Shown here piece by piece: positions 36,314 through 45,895 of a DNA stretch of 64,000 nt. The stretch is from positions 709,713 to 773,712 of the forward strand of contig NZ_JH601088.1 in the NCBI RefSeq assembly GCF_000245755.1, in the 5' to 3' direction. Made by a program: the position numbers and the translations under genes. The notes below the pieces were generated by a model. That model was not told where the DNA came from, searched no databases, and saw nothing but the letters and a program-made list of their open reading frames with translations. This stretch comes from Helcococcus kunzii ATCC 51366 (GTDB lineage: Bacteria > Bacillota > Clostridia > Tissierellales > Peptoniphilaceae). How positions within the stretch are numbered: the stretch's first letter is position 1; every line of letters starts with the position of its first letter.

Positions 36314-39300
36314 AGTTAAATATACTAAAGAACAGCAACAATCTATTAATTTACGTGATAAAAATATTATAGTATCTGCGCAAGCTGGTGCTGGTAAAAC
36401 TCAAGTTCTTGTACAACGAATAATTTCATTATTAGATGAAGAAAAAATAGATATTGATAAATTTCTTATAGTTACGTTTACAAATAAAGCAGCAGCTGAG
36501 ATGAAAGATAGGATAAAAAAGGGTCTTCATAATAAACTTGAGCTTGCTGAAAATGCAGAAAAATTGTTCTATCAAAGGCAATATAACAATACAACAAATG
36601 CTCAAATTTCAACAATGCATTCATTTTGTATCAATGTATTAAGAGATTATTTTTATAAATTAGGATTAAATCCTGCCTTTAAGATTTTAACAGGCTCAAG
36701 TTTAGATATCTTAAAATGGCAGACCATTAATGAAGTATTTACTGATTTGTATAAAGAAGAAAATCCTGAATTTTTTACTCTTTTAGATATGTATTCAAAA
36801 AAATATAGTGATGAGTACCTTAAACTCATTTTATTTGAATTATATCAATTTATACAATCACAAATACACCCATTCGAATGGTTAAAGCAATGTATAGATA
36901 AGTATAATTTGAAAGAATATTATAATGAAAAAAATCATTATGATAATTTCAAAGATGAAGTATTTAAATATTATAAAAATAACTTCGATAATCTATATCA
37001 TTTATTTTCAGATATATCTATACAAATAGATAAAATACAGCAATATGCTGAATATAAGATATATCAAAAAACTTTGAGTGCTGATAGAGATGTATTAACA
37101 AAGATTTACAATTCTAGCAATTATGATGAATTTGTTTCGTTAACTGACACATTCAAATTTGATAGATTAGAAACTATTACAAAAAAAGTGAAAGAGACAA
37201 ATAATATCGATGATGATTTTGTAAATGATATAAAATCTAGGATAAATGAATATAGAGATAAAATAAAAGATTTCATAAAATCATTTGATTTAGATATCGA
37301 TAAAGAAATAATATATGAAGATGAATTAAAAAGAAGCCTAGAAGCAATGCATTTTGTATTGGAAAGATTTGATAAAAAATTTAAGTCTAATAAATTAAAA
37401 AATGGTAGCTTAGATTTTTCTGATGTGGAGCATTTAACAATAGATTTATTAGATGATGAGGAAATTGTCAGTGAGTTAAAAGATAGATTTAAATATATCT
37501 TTTTTGATGAATATCAAGATTCCAATCAAGTACAAAATTACATTGTAAATAAAATATCTAGAGGAAATAATCTATTTTTTGTTGGTGATATTAAACAGAG
37601 TATTTATAAATTTAGATTAGCAGATCCTATCATTTTCAAAAACAGATATGAAAATTATCTAAATGAAACCGAGATAAATCAAGCTATTGATTTAAAACAT
37701 AATTTTAGATCCGAAAGGGTATTGCTTCATTTTAATAATTTTATTTTTAATACACTTATGACAGATAAACTAGGTGATGTAAAATATGATGATGAAGCAC
37801 ATAGACTTACACCTGGCCTTAGCGAAGAAAAGTATGATGATAAAAATGCAAGTGTTGATTTAATATATATTAGTAAAGAAAAAGAAGAATTAGATAATCT
37901 AGAAGTAGATATGGAAATAAAAGAGATTGACCCGGAAGCTGTATTTGTTGCTAAAAAAATAAAAGAACTTGTAAAACAAGGGGAAACATATAAAGATATG
38001 GCAGTTTTATCAAGAACTGCTGCAATCATTCCTGATATAGAACAATGTTTTAAAATTATGGATATACCATATTTTTCTGATTCAAGTAAGTTTTCTTTTG
38101 ACGATATTGAGTTAAAATTGTTCATTGAAATATTAAAAGCTATCGATAATGACACTGATGATATAGTCTTATTGAGTGCGATCACTTCAACAATTTCAAA
38201 TATTACAGATGAAGATTTGGCTGAGATAAGAAGTACGGATAAAGAGAATTCTTTTAATTATTGTTTTAGAAATTATCACAAAAGAGAAGATGCAAAACAA
38301 GAGATTATTGATAAGATTAATATTTACAATTCAAAGATGTCTACCTACAGAAAAAATGTAAAAGTAATGTCTTTAGAAAGTTTTGTTTGGTATGTGTTAA
38401 TAGATTCTGGTCATATGGCATATGTATTATCCAAAAAAAACGGGGATAAAATTTTAGATAATATTAATTTATTTATACAAGAAATTTCTGAATTTGAAAA
38501 TTCATCTTTTCAAACTTTATCATCTTTAATAAATTATGTTGATAAAATGAGTGAGAGAAAACTTGGAGATAGAGAAGCTGGAGCTGATTTATCTGAAGAA
38601 GATGATGTAGTTAGAGTAATGACCATACACAAATCAAAAGGACTACAGTTTAAAAATGTATTTATGGTTTCATTAAATAAGAGATTTAATATGATAGACC
38701 TTAAAGAAGAATTAATTTTGGATGATAAATACGGTTTGTCTTTAAAAAACTATGATGAAGATAAAAATGAAAAAGTAAAAAATTTCTTCTATCTTAGAAT
38801 TGAAGATGTTAAAAGACATGAACTTTATTCTGAAGAAGTTAGAGTTTTATATGTTGGTTTGACAAGGGCAGAAAAAAAACTATTCCTTGTATCATCTGAT
38901 AAAACAGATAATTTAGTATATGGTGAAAACTTAGAAGAGTTAAATTCATATCATAAATGGATATATTCAATAATTTCAAGGGATAAAATTAGTGAAAACT
39001 TTATAGATTCACCAAAAACAACTGATTATTTTAAGAACAAAGAATCAAATCTGAGTTTTACAAATATTAATGAGACGGATTTAATCGACTATTATTCAAG
39101 TTTTATAACAAGCGATAATATTGATGAAGATTATGAGGTGAAAGAAATTGATGAACAAATTTCAAAAGTTTTGAATTTTGAATATGACAAAACTAAGGTC
39201 GATATACCATATAAAAAGACTGTTACGGAAATTTCTGAAAAGGATAGAAATATCAGTCCTGATTTTATTGATTATGAGATCATGGTTGAAGATGAACCAT

Positions 39301-39827
39301 ATAGTGAGCCGACACTTTTGGAAAAGAAACCTAAATTCTTGGAAATAAATAAAAATAAGATGGATGCATTATCTTTAGGTAATTTGTATCACTATATTTT
39401 AGAAATCTTACCATTAGATTACTCAGAAATCTCTCAGGTTGAAAAATTTATTGCGAATTTGTATCGAGATAAATTCATTTCAAAAATAGAATATGAATCA
39501 ATCAATTTAGAAATAATCTTCAAATATATTAAATCTGATTTATATAAAAGATTATCAAAAGCGGATAAGATTTTTAGAGAAAGATCATTTACAATGATTT
39601 ATGAAGAAATGGGCAATGAATTTTTAGTCGATGGACAAATTGACTTATATTTTATTGAAAACAATGAAATAACTATTTTAGATTTCAAAACAAATCGTGT
39701 AATTGATGAAGATCTATATAAGACTCAACTAGAATTATATAGAATGGGCCTTGAAAGAGCAACAGGTCTTAAAGTAAAAGAAAAATTAATATATTGGGTA
39801 ATGCATGGAGTAACCTCTTCAATATAG
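36306..39827 (+). CDS. addA: AddA helicase-nuclease subunit
   Basis: I start at ATG 36306, 6 nt behind GGAGG; the ATG at 36300 abuts it. The 1173-residue protein is a UvrD-type 3'-5' helicase: Walker A SAQAGAGKTQVLV (about 25-37), FTNKAAAEMKDRI, motif II YIFFDEYQDSNQVQ, FVGDIKQSIYKFR, MTIHKSKGLQFKNVFM and VLYVGLTRAEKKL. The C terminus is a RecB-family nuclease (YHYILEILP, VDGQIDLYFIENNEITILDFKTNR). With AddB it unwinds and trims DNA ends until a recombination hotspot. It overlaps addB by 8 bp. Confidence 0.97.
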   Translation: MSKVKYTKEQQQSINLRDKNIIVSAQAGAGKTQVLVQRIISLLDEEKIDIDKFLIVTFTNKAAAEMKDRIKKGLHNKLELAENAEKLFYQRQYNNTTNAQISTMHSFCINVLRDYFYKLGLNPAFKILTGSSLDILKWQTINEVFTDLYKEENPEFFTLLDMYSKKYSDEYLKLILFELYQFIQSQIHPFEWLKQCIDKYNLKEYYNEKNHYDNFKDEVFKYYKNNFDNLYHLFSDISIQIDKIQQYAEYKIYQKTLSADRDVLTKIYNSSNYDEFVSLTDTFKFDRLETITKKVKETNNIDDDFVNDIKSRINEYRDKIKDFIKSFDLDIDKEIIYEDELKRSLEAMHFVLERFDKKFKSNKLKNGSLDFSDVEHLTIDLLDDEEIVSELKDRFKYIFFDEYQDSNQVQNYIVNKISRGNNLFFVGDIKQSIYKFRLADPIIFKNRYENYLNETEINQAIDLKHNFRSERVLLHFNNFIFNTLMTDKLGDVKYDDEAHRLTPGLSEEKYDDKNASVDLIYISKEKEELDNLEVDMEIKEIDPEAVFVAKKIKELVKQGETYKDMAVLSRTAAIIPDIEQCFKIMDIPYFSDSSKFSFDDIELKLFIEILKAIDNDTDDIVLLSAITSTISNITDEDLAEIRSTDKENSFNYCFRNYHKREDAKQEIIDKINIYNSKMSTYRKNVKVMSLESFVWYVLIDSGHMAYVLSKKNGDKILDNINLFIQEISEFENSSFQTLSSLINYVDKMSERKLGDREAGADLSEEDDVVRVMTIHKSKGLQFKNVFMVSLNKRFNMIDLKEELILDDKYGLSLKNYDEDKNEKVKNFFYLRIEDVKRHELYSEEVRVLYVGLTRAEKKLFLVSSDKTDNLVYGENLEELNSYHKWIYSIISRDKISENFIDSPKTTDYFKNKESNLSFTNINETDLIDYYSSFITSDNIDEDYEVKEIDEQISKVLNFEYDKTKVDIPYKKTVTEISEKDRNISPDFIDYEIMVEDEPYSEPTLLEKKPKFLEINKNKMDALSLGNLYHYILEILPLDYSEISQVEKFIANLYRDKFISKIEYESINLEIIFKYIKSDLYKRLSKADKIFRERSFTMIYEEMGNEFLVDGQIDLYFIENNEITILDFKTNRVIDEDLYKTQLELYRMGLERATGLKVKEKLIYWVMHGVTSSI

Positions 39828-39877
39828 AAGAGTACACTATTTGATAATTATTAAAAATGTATTATTCAAAATAAACG

Positions 39878-39952
39878 AAAATAGCTTAAACAAATATTTC
39901 TTATTAAAATTATGTTTATTAAGATGAATATTTGCTTTAAGCTATTTTTTTT
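39878..39952 (+). terminator. Terminator after addA
   Basis: AAAATAGCTTAAA (39878-39890) pairs with TTTAAGCTATTTT (39936-39948), with further pairing of AAATATT/AATATTT inside, and ends in eight T. Confidence 0.85.
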
Positions 39953-40079
39953 ATTTAAGTAATTTATATAATAAATGATTTCGATACCAATATCTTTTCA
40001 TCTATTTATCTTATATAAATAAATCAATATGATAATTAAATATTAGGTTTCAGAAAACGCTCGCATAAAAGAATAATCT

Positions 40080-40088
40080 TGGTATAAT
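40080..40088 (+). promoter_or_regulatory. Extended -10 promoter of the sugar operon
   Basis: TGGTATAAT, 28 nt ahead of the RpiR gene. I see no clear -35. The stretch from 39953 to 40079 holds nothing else recognisable. Confidence 0.6.
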
Positions 40089-40116
40089 ACAATTGAAAGA
40101 GTAAAAGGAGTAAAAA

Positions 40117-40977
40117 ATGAATGTGGATGGATTACAACATATTGAAAGTCTTCAAACCTTAAGTAGATTATGTAATTTAATTAATGATAGTAACTATTAC
40201 TCTTCTAATTATAGGATTGCAAAGTATCTGCTTGAAAATCTTTATAATATACAAAATACATCGATTTACGATATCGCTGAAGCGGCTTACACCTCTAGGA
40301 GTACGGTGAGAAGATTTTGTATATCTCTTGGCTATGATAATTTTTCAGACTTGAAGGAAATTTTCGAAAAAGATTATAGCGGAAAATTTATTGTAAATGA
40401 CAAAAATATTATTAAATCAGATGATCAACTTGAATATTTAGAAGAGGTATATAAAAGAAGAATTGATGATATCTTTCAAGTGTTAAATAAGATATTTAAT
40501 GTAGAAGTTTTACATGTTATTGAAGATATCGTAGAAATATTGAGAAAATCAAAAAATGTTGTACTTATGTCATCTGGACTTCAATTAGATAAATTAAAAG
40601 AGTTTCAGACTAGCATGGCTAGATTGGGGAAAGTAATTCATTTAATAAAATACAATAAAAATAATGACGAATTATTGTGTAATTTAACAGATGATGATTC
40701 TATATTTATTATATCCTGGTCTGGCAAAGTAAATCATTTAATAAAGGATGAATTGACTAATAAAAAAGCTACTAAATATTTAATAACACTTAATAATGAA
40801 ATAAATGATGATATTTATAACAGGATATTTAAAATAGACGATAAATATTTTCAAGGTATAAAAGATGAGGAAATGTTTAAGGATGGCTTAAATTATCACA
40901 CTTATATATGTTTACATTATGTATCGATATTTTTTGCAAAGTCCATTCAAGAATTATATATAAGAAAAGATAAGTAA
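40117..40977 (+). CDS. RpiR/MurR-family transcriptional regulator
   Basis: This 286-residue regulator has an N-terminal HTH_6 domain (about 20-95, YDIAEAAYTSRSTVRRFCISLGYDNFSDLK) and a C-terminal SIS sugar-phosphate-binding domain (about 130-260, KNVVLMSSGLQLDKLKEFQ, DDDSIFIISWSGK). The SIS domain senses a phosphosugar, here probably the product of PTS uptake. It is first in the operon and so likely controls it. The SIS serine/threonine pattern is looser than usual. Confidence 0.88.
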   Translation: MNVDGLQHIESLQTLSRLCNLINDSNYYSSNYRIAKYLLENLYNIQNTSIYDIAEAAYTSRSTVRRFCISLGYDNFSDLKEIFEKDYSGKFIVNDKNIIKSDDQLEYLEEVYKRRIDDIFQVLNKIFNVEVLHVIEDIVEILRKSKNVVLMSSGLQLDKLKEFQTSMARLGKVIHLIKYNKNNDELLCNLTDDDSIFIISWSGKVNHLIKDELTNKKATKYLITLNNEINDDIYNRIFKIDDKYFQGIKDEEMFKDGLNYHTYICLHYVSIFFAKSIQELYIRKDK

Positions 40978-41001
40978 TTTACGCTAAAACAAAGGAGGAA
41001 A

Positions 41002-41769
41002 ATGTTGAATAAATTAATTATTAATGCGGATGATTTTGGTTATACGGAGGCTACAAATTATGGAATTGTAGATGCACATAAAAATGGTGTTTTAACTTCT
41101 ACGACTATAATGGCAAATATGCCAGGTTTTGATCATGCAGTAAAACTATCAAAATTATATCCTAATTTAGGTATCGGAGTTCACTTAGTTTTAACTTGTG
41201 GTAAGCCTTTGACGGATGTCGGCGAAGGATATCTTGATGCTAATGGAGAGTTCAAAAGAAGTCAATACTATTTTAGTAGAGATGACAATTCATCACTTGA
41301 TGCTGAATGGTTAGATCCGGATAAAGTATATATCGAATGGAAAACACAAATAGAAAAAGTAATTAATTCTGGTGTAAAACCTACACATCTTGATAGTCAT
41401 CATCATATGCATACTCATGAAGTGCTTCAACCAGTAGTTAGAAAATTGTCAGAAGAATATAACTTACCAGTTAGAAATTGTAATAAAGCTTTTTTTAATG
41501 ATAAAGTTAAATATTTTGAAGAACGATTTGATAAATTCGCTTCACAAGAAAAAGTTGATTATAAACTGTTAGATAAAATGCTAAATGAAATAAAAGAAAA
41601 AGAAATTACTGAAATTATGTCACATCCTTCATATATTAGTAAATTTTTACTGGAAAATTCATCATTTAATATGGGAAGGATATATGAATTAGATGTTTTA
41701 ACTAATGACAAATTTAGAGATATCATAGAAAAATATAATTTGGAACTAATAAATTATAGTGACATTTAG
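41002..41769 (+). CDS. ChbG/YdjC-family carbohydrate deacetylase
   Basis: This 255-residue enzyme matches the YdjC fold: NADDFGYTEATNYGIVDAH at the N terminus (metal-binding Asp pair), GIGVHLVLTCGKP (metal His) and PTHLDSHHHMHTHEVLQP (about 131-148, His cluster). ChbG removes an acetyl group from phosphorylated chitobiose and similar sugars. In this operon the hydrolase is an alpha-glucosidase type, so the true substrate may be an acetylated alpha-glucoside; that is inference. A strong AAAGGAGG site precedes it. Confidence 0.88.
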   Translation: MLNKLIINADDFGYTEATNYGIVDAHKNGVLTSTTIMANMPGFDHAVKLSKLYPNLGIGVHLVLTCGKPLTDVGEGYLDANGEFKRSQYYFSRDDNSSLDAEWLDPDKVYIEWKTQIEKVINSGVKPTHLDSHHHMHTHEVLQPVVRKLSEEYNLPVRNCNKAFFNDKVKYFEERFDKFASQEKVDYKLLDKMLNEIKEKEITEIMSHPSYISKFLLENSSFNMGRIYELDVLTNDKFRDIIEKYNLELINYSDI

Positions 41770-41787
41770 AGAATAGGGAGGGAATTA

Positions 41788-43194
41788 ATGAAAAAATTTT
41801 TTCAAAAATTAGGAAAGTCGATGCTTGTATCGATTGTCGCAATGCCTATTGCGGGATTGTTATTGAGAATTTCTGCTGATGATTTGTTAAACATTCCTAT
41901 TTTAGGAGCTGCAGGTAATGCGATTTTTGGTAATTTAGACCTATTATTTGGTATAGGTATTGTTATGGGATTTGTTAAGGAAAAAGATAAGGGGCTTCCT
42001 GTATTGACACTTGTTGCAGGGCTTTTGACATTTAAAGAAGGGTTAAAAATCATTAATGAAAGTGTAAATATGGGAGTTTTTGCAGGTATTACGATAGGGT
42101 TATTATCTGCATGGACTTATGACAAATTTAAGAATACAAAACTTCCAAATATTTTCGCGTTCTTTTCAGGAAATAAATTTCCAATCATAATGATTATGCT
42201 ATTATCAACACTGGCTGCAGTAGTGTTTGGTAATATTTGGCCATATCTACAAGATATATTAAATAAATTTACTATAACTATTTCATCTTTAGGTGCAATT
42301 GGTGTAGCTATATATGCTTTTTTCAATAGATTGTTAATACCTACAGGTTTACATCATGTATTAAACACTTATATTTATTTTGAAATGGGAGAATTCACAA
42401 ATAAAGCAGGGGAAGTTGTGAGAGGTGAAATACCTGCATTTATAGCTGGTGATCCAGGTGCTGGATTTTTCCTAAGCCAGTTCTTTGTAATCATGATGTT
42501 TGGTATACCTGCAATTGCTTATGCTATTTATAGAACGAGTAAAAAAGACCAAAAAGAATCAACAAAGGGTTTAATGTATAGTGGAGCATTGACCTCATTT
42601 ATTTCAGGTATCACAGAACCTATTGAATTTAGTTTTATGTTTTCATCTCCATTTTTATATTTCTTACATGCTGTATTTACTGGATTAGTAGGTGCAATTT
42701 GTTATTTATTAAATATTAGAATTGGATTTTCATTTGGTTCAGGGATAATTGATTACATTTTAAATTTCCAATTAGCTGATGGTGCATGGAAAGTAATACC
42801 TTTGGGGATTGCTGTGTTTATTGTATACTATTTAGTCTTTTACAATTACATTATCAGAAAAGATGTTAAGTTAATAGGAAGAATGGATACTGAAAAACAA
42901 GATTTTTCTGAACAAGATATAGAATATGAAAGTAAAAATAAACTAAAAAATAAAGATTACTATTATGTCGCTAAAACAATGCTTAAAGCATTTGGAGGAA
43001 AAGATAATATTGAAGATGCTTATAATTGCATTACTAGATTAAGAGTAACTGTAAAGAATCCCGATATTGTAGATGAACAATTAATAAAAAATACGGGAGC
43101 CATTGGTATATATAAACCAACCGATGATCAATTCCAAGTTGTTATAGGTACTGAAGTTGCGAATGTAGCAAGTGAATTTGAGAAACTTTTATAA
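41788..43194 (+). CDS. PTS EIICB permease, glucose/maltose superfamily
   Basis: This 468-residue permease has an EIIC domain (about 1-370, about ten spans) with LLIPTGLHHVLNT and SGITEPIEFSFMF, the conserved sugar-site segment, and a C-terminal EIIB domain (about 390-468) with the phosphocysteine in NCITRLRV. It resembles GlvC/MalX-type alpha-glucoside transporters. There is no EIIA domain; one must come from elsewhere on the chromosome. It imports and phosphorylates a disaccharide, which the next enzyme then cleaves. Confidence 0.9.
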   Translation: MKKFFQKLGKSMLVSIVAMPIAGLLLRISADDLLNIPILGAAGNAIFGNLDLLFGIGIVMGFVKEKDKGLPVLTLVAGLLTFKEGLKIINESVNMGVFAGITIGLLSAWTYDKFKNTKLPNIFAFFSGNKFPIIMIMLLSTLAAVVFGNIWPYLQDILNKFTITISSLGAIGVAIYAFFNRLLIPTGLHHVLNTYIYFEMGEFTNKAGEVVRGEIPAFIAGDPGAGFFLSQFFVIMMFGIPAIAYAIYRTSKKDQKESTKGLMYSGALTSFISGITEPIEFSFMFSSPFLYFLHAVFTGLVGAICYLLNIRIGFSFGSGIIDYILNFQLADGAWKVIPLGIAVFIVYYLVFYNYIIRKDVKLIGRMDTEKQDFSEQDIEYESKNKLKNKDYYYVAKTMLKAFGGKDNIEDAYNCITRLRVTVKNPDIVDEQLIKNTGAIGIYKPTDDQFQVVIGTEVANVASEFEKLL

Positions 43195-43208
43195 TAAGGA
43201 GGAGAATT

Positions 43209-44525
43209 ATGGAAAAACAAGTTATAACAATTGCTGGTGGAGGTAGTACTTTTACACCTGGTATAGTCGGAGCGTTATTTTATAGGGATGATTTTCCAGT
43301 AAAGGAAATAAGATTATATGATAATAATAAAGATAGAAATCAAAGATCTGGAGTGATAGTTGATTATATTATAAAACAAAATAATCTTGAAAATGAAATA
43401 AGTTTAGTTGTTACTGAAGATCCAGAAGTTGCATTTACAGGTGTTAATTTTATATTCTGTCAATTACGTGTGGGATTAATGAAAATGAGAGAAAAAGACG
43501 AAAAAATACCACTTAAATATGATTTAGTCGGACAAGAAACATGTGGTTTAGGTGGATTTTCATATGGATTAAGATCCATTGGTGGCATGTTAGAAATTGC
43601 AGAATATGTTACAAAATATTGTCCAGATGCATGGATACTAAACTATACCAATCCTGAAGCGATTATTGCGGAGGCTATTAATAGAAAATATCCAAAATTA
43701 AAAATAATAAATGCTTGTGATATGACCATTTCAATAATGGAAACAATTGCGGAAAATTACGATTTGGATATGAGTAATTGGGAAGCTGATTATTATGGAT
43801 TAAATCATTTTGGATGGTTTACAAAAATCTATGATACTAAACAAGAAAAGGATATAATGCCAGAACTACTAGATTTGCTAGTTAATAAAGAATTAAAAGC
43901 GAAAGAAGGACAAGACCCTTCCTGGAATGAAGCATTTTCAATGATTAGTTATATAGTAAAGAAATTCCCAGGATATATACCAAATAATTATTTAGAATAT
44001 TATTTATTCCCAGACAAATTTGTGGAAAGAGCTGATAAAAATTATACTCGTGCCAATGAGGTAATGGATGGAAGAGAAAAAATGATTCAAAAGCTGGCTG
44101 ATAGTATAAAAAATGGTGATTTAGAAGATAATGAAATTGAAGTTGGAGTTCATGGTAAATACATTGTTGATATTGCAAGTTCTATATTAAATAATAGAGG
44201 AGATAGGTTTATACTAATAGTAAGAAATAATGGAATAATCTTAAACTTTAGATCCGATTCAATGATTGAAGTGCCTGTATATGTAAATAAAACAGGTCCA
44301 GAACCAGTAAATACTGATATTAAAATAAATGATTTTCACAAAGGTTTGATGGAAAAACAAAATGCTGCAGAACAATTATTAGTAGATGGATTTTTTGAAA
44401 ATTCATCTAATAAAGTACTTGAAGCATTTACATTAAATGCAACTTGTCCATCTGCAGATTTAGCTCAAACAGTATTAGATGAATTTATTGTTGCAAATGG
44501 AGATTATTGGCCAAAATTAAAATAG
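43209..44525 (+). CDS. GH4 6-phospho-alpha-glucosidase
   Basis: This 438-residue family 4 glycosidase needs NAD and a divalent metal. The N-terminal Rossmann motif is IAGGGSTFTPGIVGAL; other key elements are VGQETCGLGGFSYGLRSIGG, LNYTNPEA, INACDMT (metal Cys), YGLNHFGWFT (metal His) and TRANEVMDGRE. The last motif and TGPEPV are typical of the GlvA/MalH maltose-6'-phosphate branch rather than the ChbF or LicH branches. It cleaves phosphorylated alpha-glucosides brought in by the EIICB. It ends the operon. Confidence 0.92.
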   Translation: MEKQVITIAGGGSTFTPGIVGALFYRDDFPVKEIRLYDNNKDRNQRSGVIVDYIIKQNNLENEISLVVTEDPEVAFTGVNFIFCQLRVGLMKMREKDEKIPLKYDLVGQETCGLGGFSYGLRSIGGMLEIAEYVTKYCPDAWILNYTNPEAIIAEAINRKYPKLKIINACDMTISIMETIAENYDLDMSNWEADYYGLNHFGWFTKIYDTKQEKDIMPELLDLLVNKELKAKEGQDPSWNEAFSMISYIVKKFPGYIPNNYLEYYLFPDKFVERADKNYTRANEVMDGREKMIQKLADSIKNGDLEDNEIEVGVHGKYIVDIASSILNNRGDRFILIVRNNGIILNFRSDSMIEVPVYVNKTGPEPVNTDIKINDFHKGLMEKQNAAEQLLVDGFFENSSNKVLEAFTLNATCPSADLAQTVLDEFIVANGDYWPKLK

Positions 44526-44560
44526 GTTTAATATCTCGGGTTTGACACTTTGAAGATAAT

Positions 44561-44606
44561 AAAACTCTGTAACGTGTTGCAAATAGTACGTTCCAGAGTT
44601 TTTAAT
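44561..44606 (+). terminator. Terminator of the sugar operon
   Basis: AAAACTCTG (44561-44569) pairs with CAGAGTTTT (44594-44602), with inner pairing AACGT/ACGTT, followed by T-rich sequence. From 44607 to 44738 I see nothing recognisable. Confidence 0.8.
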
Positions 44607-44738
44607 TTTTTTAAAAATGTAGTATTTTTTATCATTTCTTTTATAGCAATGATTACGAAATTATAGAGCTGAGCTTTTGGGCTTCTGCGCTCTTTGTGGA
44701 TTAAAGTCTCTGTAATATTTTTGCGCCCGTTGACACCG

Positions 44739-44935
44739 TTTTGGCACCAAATCCTAAATTTTTAATTTTAGTACCAATTTCTTAAGTCGATTTTGGCACC
44801 AAATCTTAAATTTTCAATTTTAGTACCAATTATTTTTGGAGATTTTGGTACCAAATCTTGAATTTTCAATTTTGGTACCAATTTTTTATTGAAATTTTTG
44901 GTACCAAATTAGAAAATATCGAATTTAGTACCATT
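44739..44935. repeat. Intergenic array C: four units, 52-53-bp period, word TTTTGGTACCAAAT
   Basis: Units begin at 44739, 44791, 44843 and 44896 with TTTTGG(C/T)ACCAAAT. A second, near-identical word TTT(T)(A/G)GTACCAAT lies about 27 bp into each unit. The core TTGGTACCAA is palindromic, so the array is a row of palindromes about 26 bp apart. Linkers are AT-rich (for example AATTTTCAA). This is the same period as arrays A and B at the left end, with a different sequence. Confidence 0.9.
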
Positions 44936-44950
44936 TTGGAGAAAACTCCA

Positions 44951-45140
44951 GTAATGTCCGTATAAAGTAATGTCCGTATAATGGTGTAAAATGATAAAAA
45001 TAAAAATGAGCGACGAAACAATCATATTAAACATTCCAAGACATAGAGAGGAACCTTTCTACTCAATGCTTTTTACAACTATCAAAGAGATGAAGCAGCC
45101 CTAATATCAACAATTGCTCCCTTTAATTTAACTAATTTAA
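44951..45140. mobile_element. Possible IS256-type terminal relic
   Basis: GTAATGTCCGTATAA occurs twice (44951 and 44967), the second running into TGGTGTAAAA. This resembles the terminal repeat I remember for IS256 (AAGTCCGTATAATTGTGTAA). The next ~140 bp hold no intact transposase frame, only a 33-codon frame from 45007. It is therefore at most a decayed end with a small internal duplication. Confidence 0.35.
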
Positions 45141-45142
45141 CG

Positions 45143-45895
45143 CTAATATATAGCCACTGGCCCTTTATTTGTATTCATTATCTCTATTTCTGTTTCAAAT
45201 ATTTCACTTAATATTTCACTTTTCATGATATTTTCTGTTTTATCATATGAATATATTTTTCCGTTTTTTAAAGCGCAAATATTATCAGAGTATCTTGCAG
45301 CAAAATTAATATCATGCATGACTAATATGATAGTTTTATTTAATTCATCACAGACTTCACGTAAATGTCGCATCATACTTACAGACCTTGAAATATCAAG
45401 ATTATTCAATGGTTCATCTAGTAAAATGTAGTCAGTTTCTTGACATAATACCATCGCAATATAAGCTCTCTGTCTTTGACCGCCGGATAACTCATCAAGA
45501 AATCTATTTTCTAAAGGTTTAAGATCAAGAAATTTTATATACTTATCTATAATTTCTTGGTCTTCATTAGTTAAATGGCCTTTAGAATATGGAAATCTTC
45601 CAAAACCTATTAATTGTCTTACTGTCAATCTACTTATAAAATGATTTTCTTGCTTTAGAATGCTTAATATTTTTGCTATATCTTTACTGTCTGTATCATA
45701 AACATCATAATTTGCTACTTCAATGATTCCTTCATTCATTTCAAGTAAACGCCCAATCATAAGTAATAACGTTGATTTACCGGCTCCATTTGGTCCGATT
45801 AAGGAAGTGATACCAGATTTTTTTATCTCAATATTATAAGGTCCAAGAGTTACATCTTTAGAATAAATCTTTTTTACATCTTTAACTTTTATCAT
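45143..45895 (-). CDS. Siderophore ABC transporter, ATP-binding protein
   Basis: This 250-residue FepC-type ATPase has Walker A GPNGAGKST (about 34-42), Q-loop LKQENHF, signature LSGGQRQRAYIA (about 138-149), Walker B DYILLDEPLNNLD and switch His VMHDINFA. It resembles YclP/FatE/VctC ATPases of catechol or citrate siderophore importers. It is the last gene of the minus-strand operon and overlaps the permease gene by 4 bp. Confidence 0.92.
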   Translation of the reverse strand: MIKVKDVKKIYSKDVTLGPYNIEIKKSGITSLIGPNGAGKSTLLLMIGRLLEMNEGIIEVANYDVYDTDSKDIAKILSILKQENHFISRLTVRQLIGFGRFPYSKGHLTNEDQEIIDKYIKFLDLKPLENRFLDELSGGQRQRAYIAMVLCQETDYILLDEPLNNLDISRSVSMMRHLREVCDELNKTIILVMHDINFAARYSDNICALKNGKIYSYDKTENIMKSEILSEIFETEIEIMNTNKGPVAIY

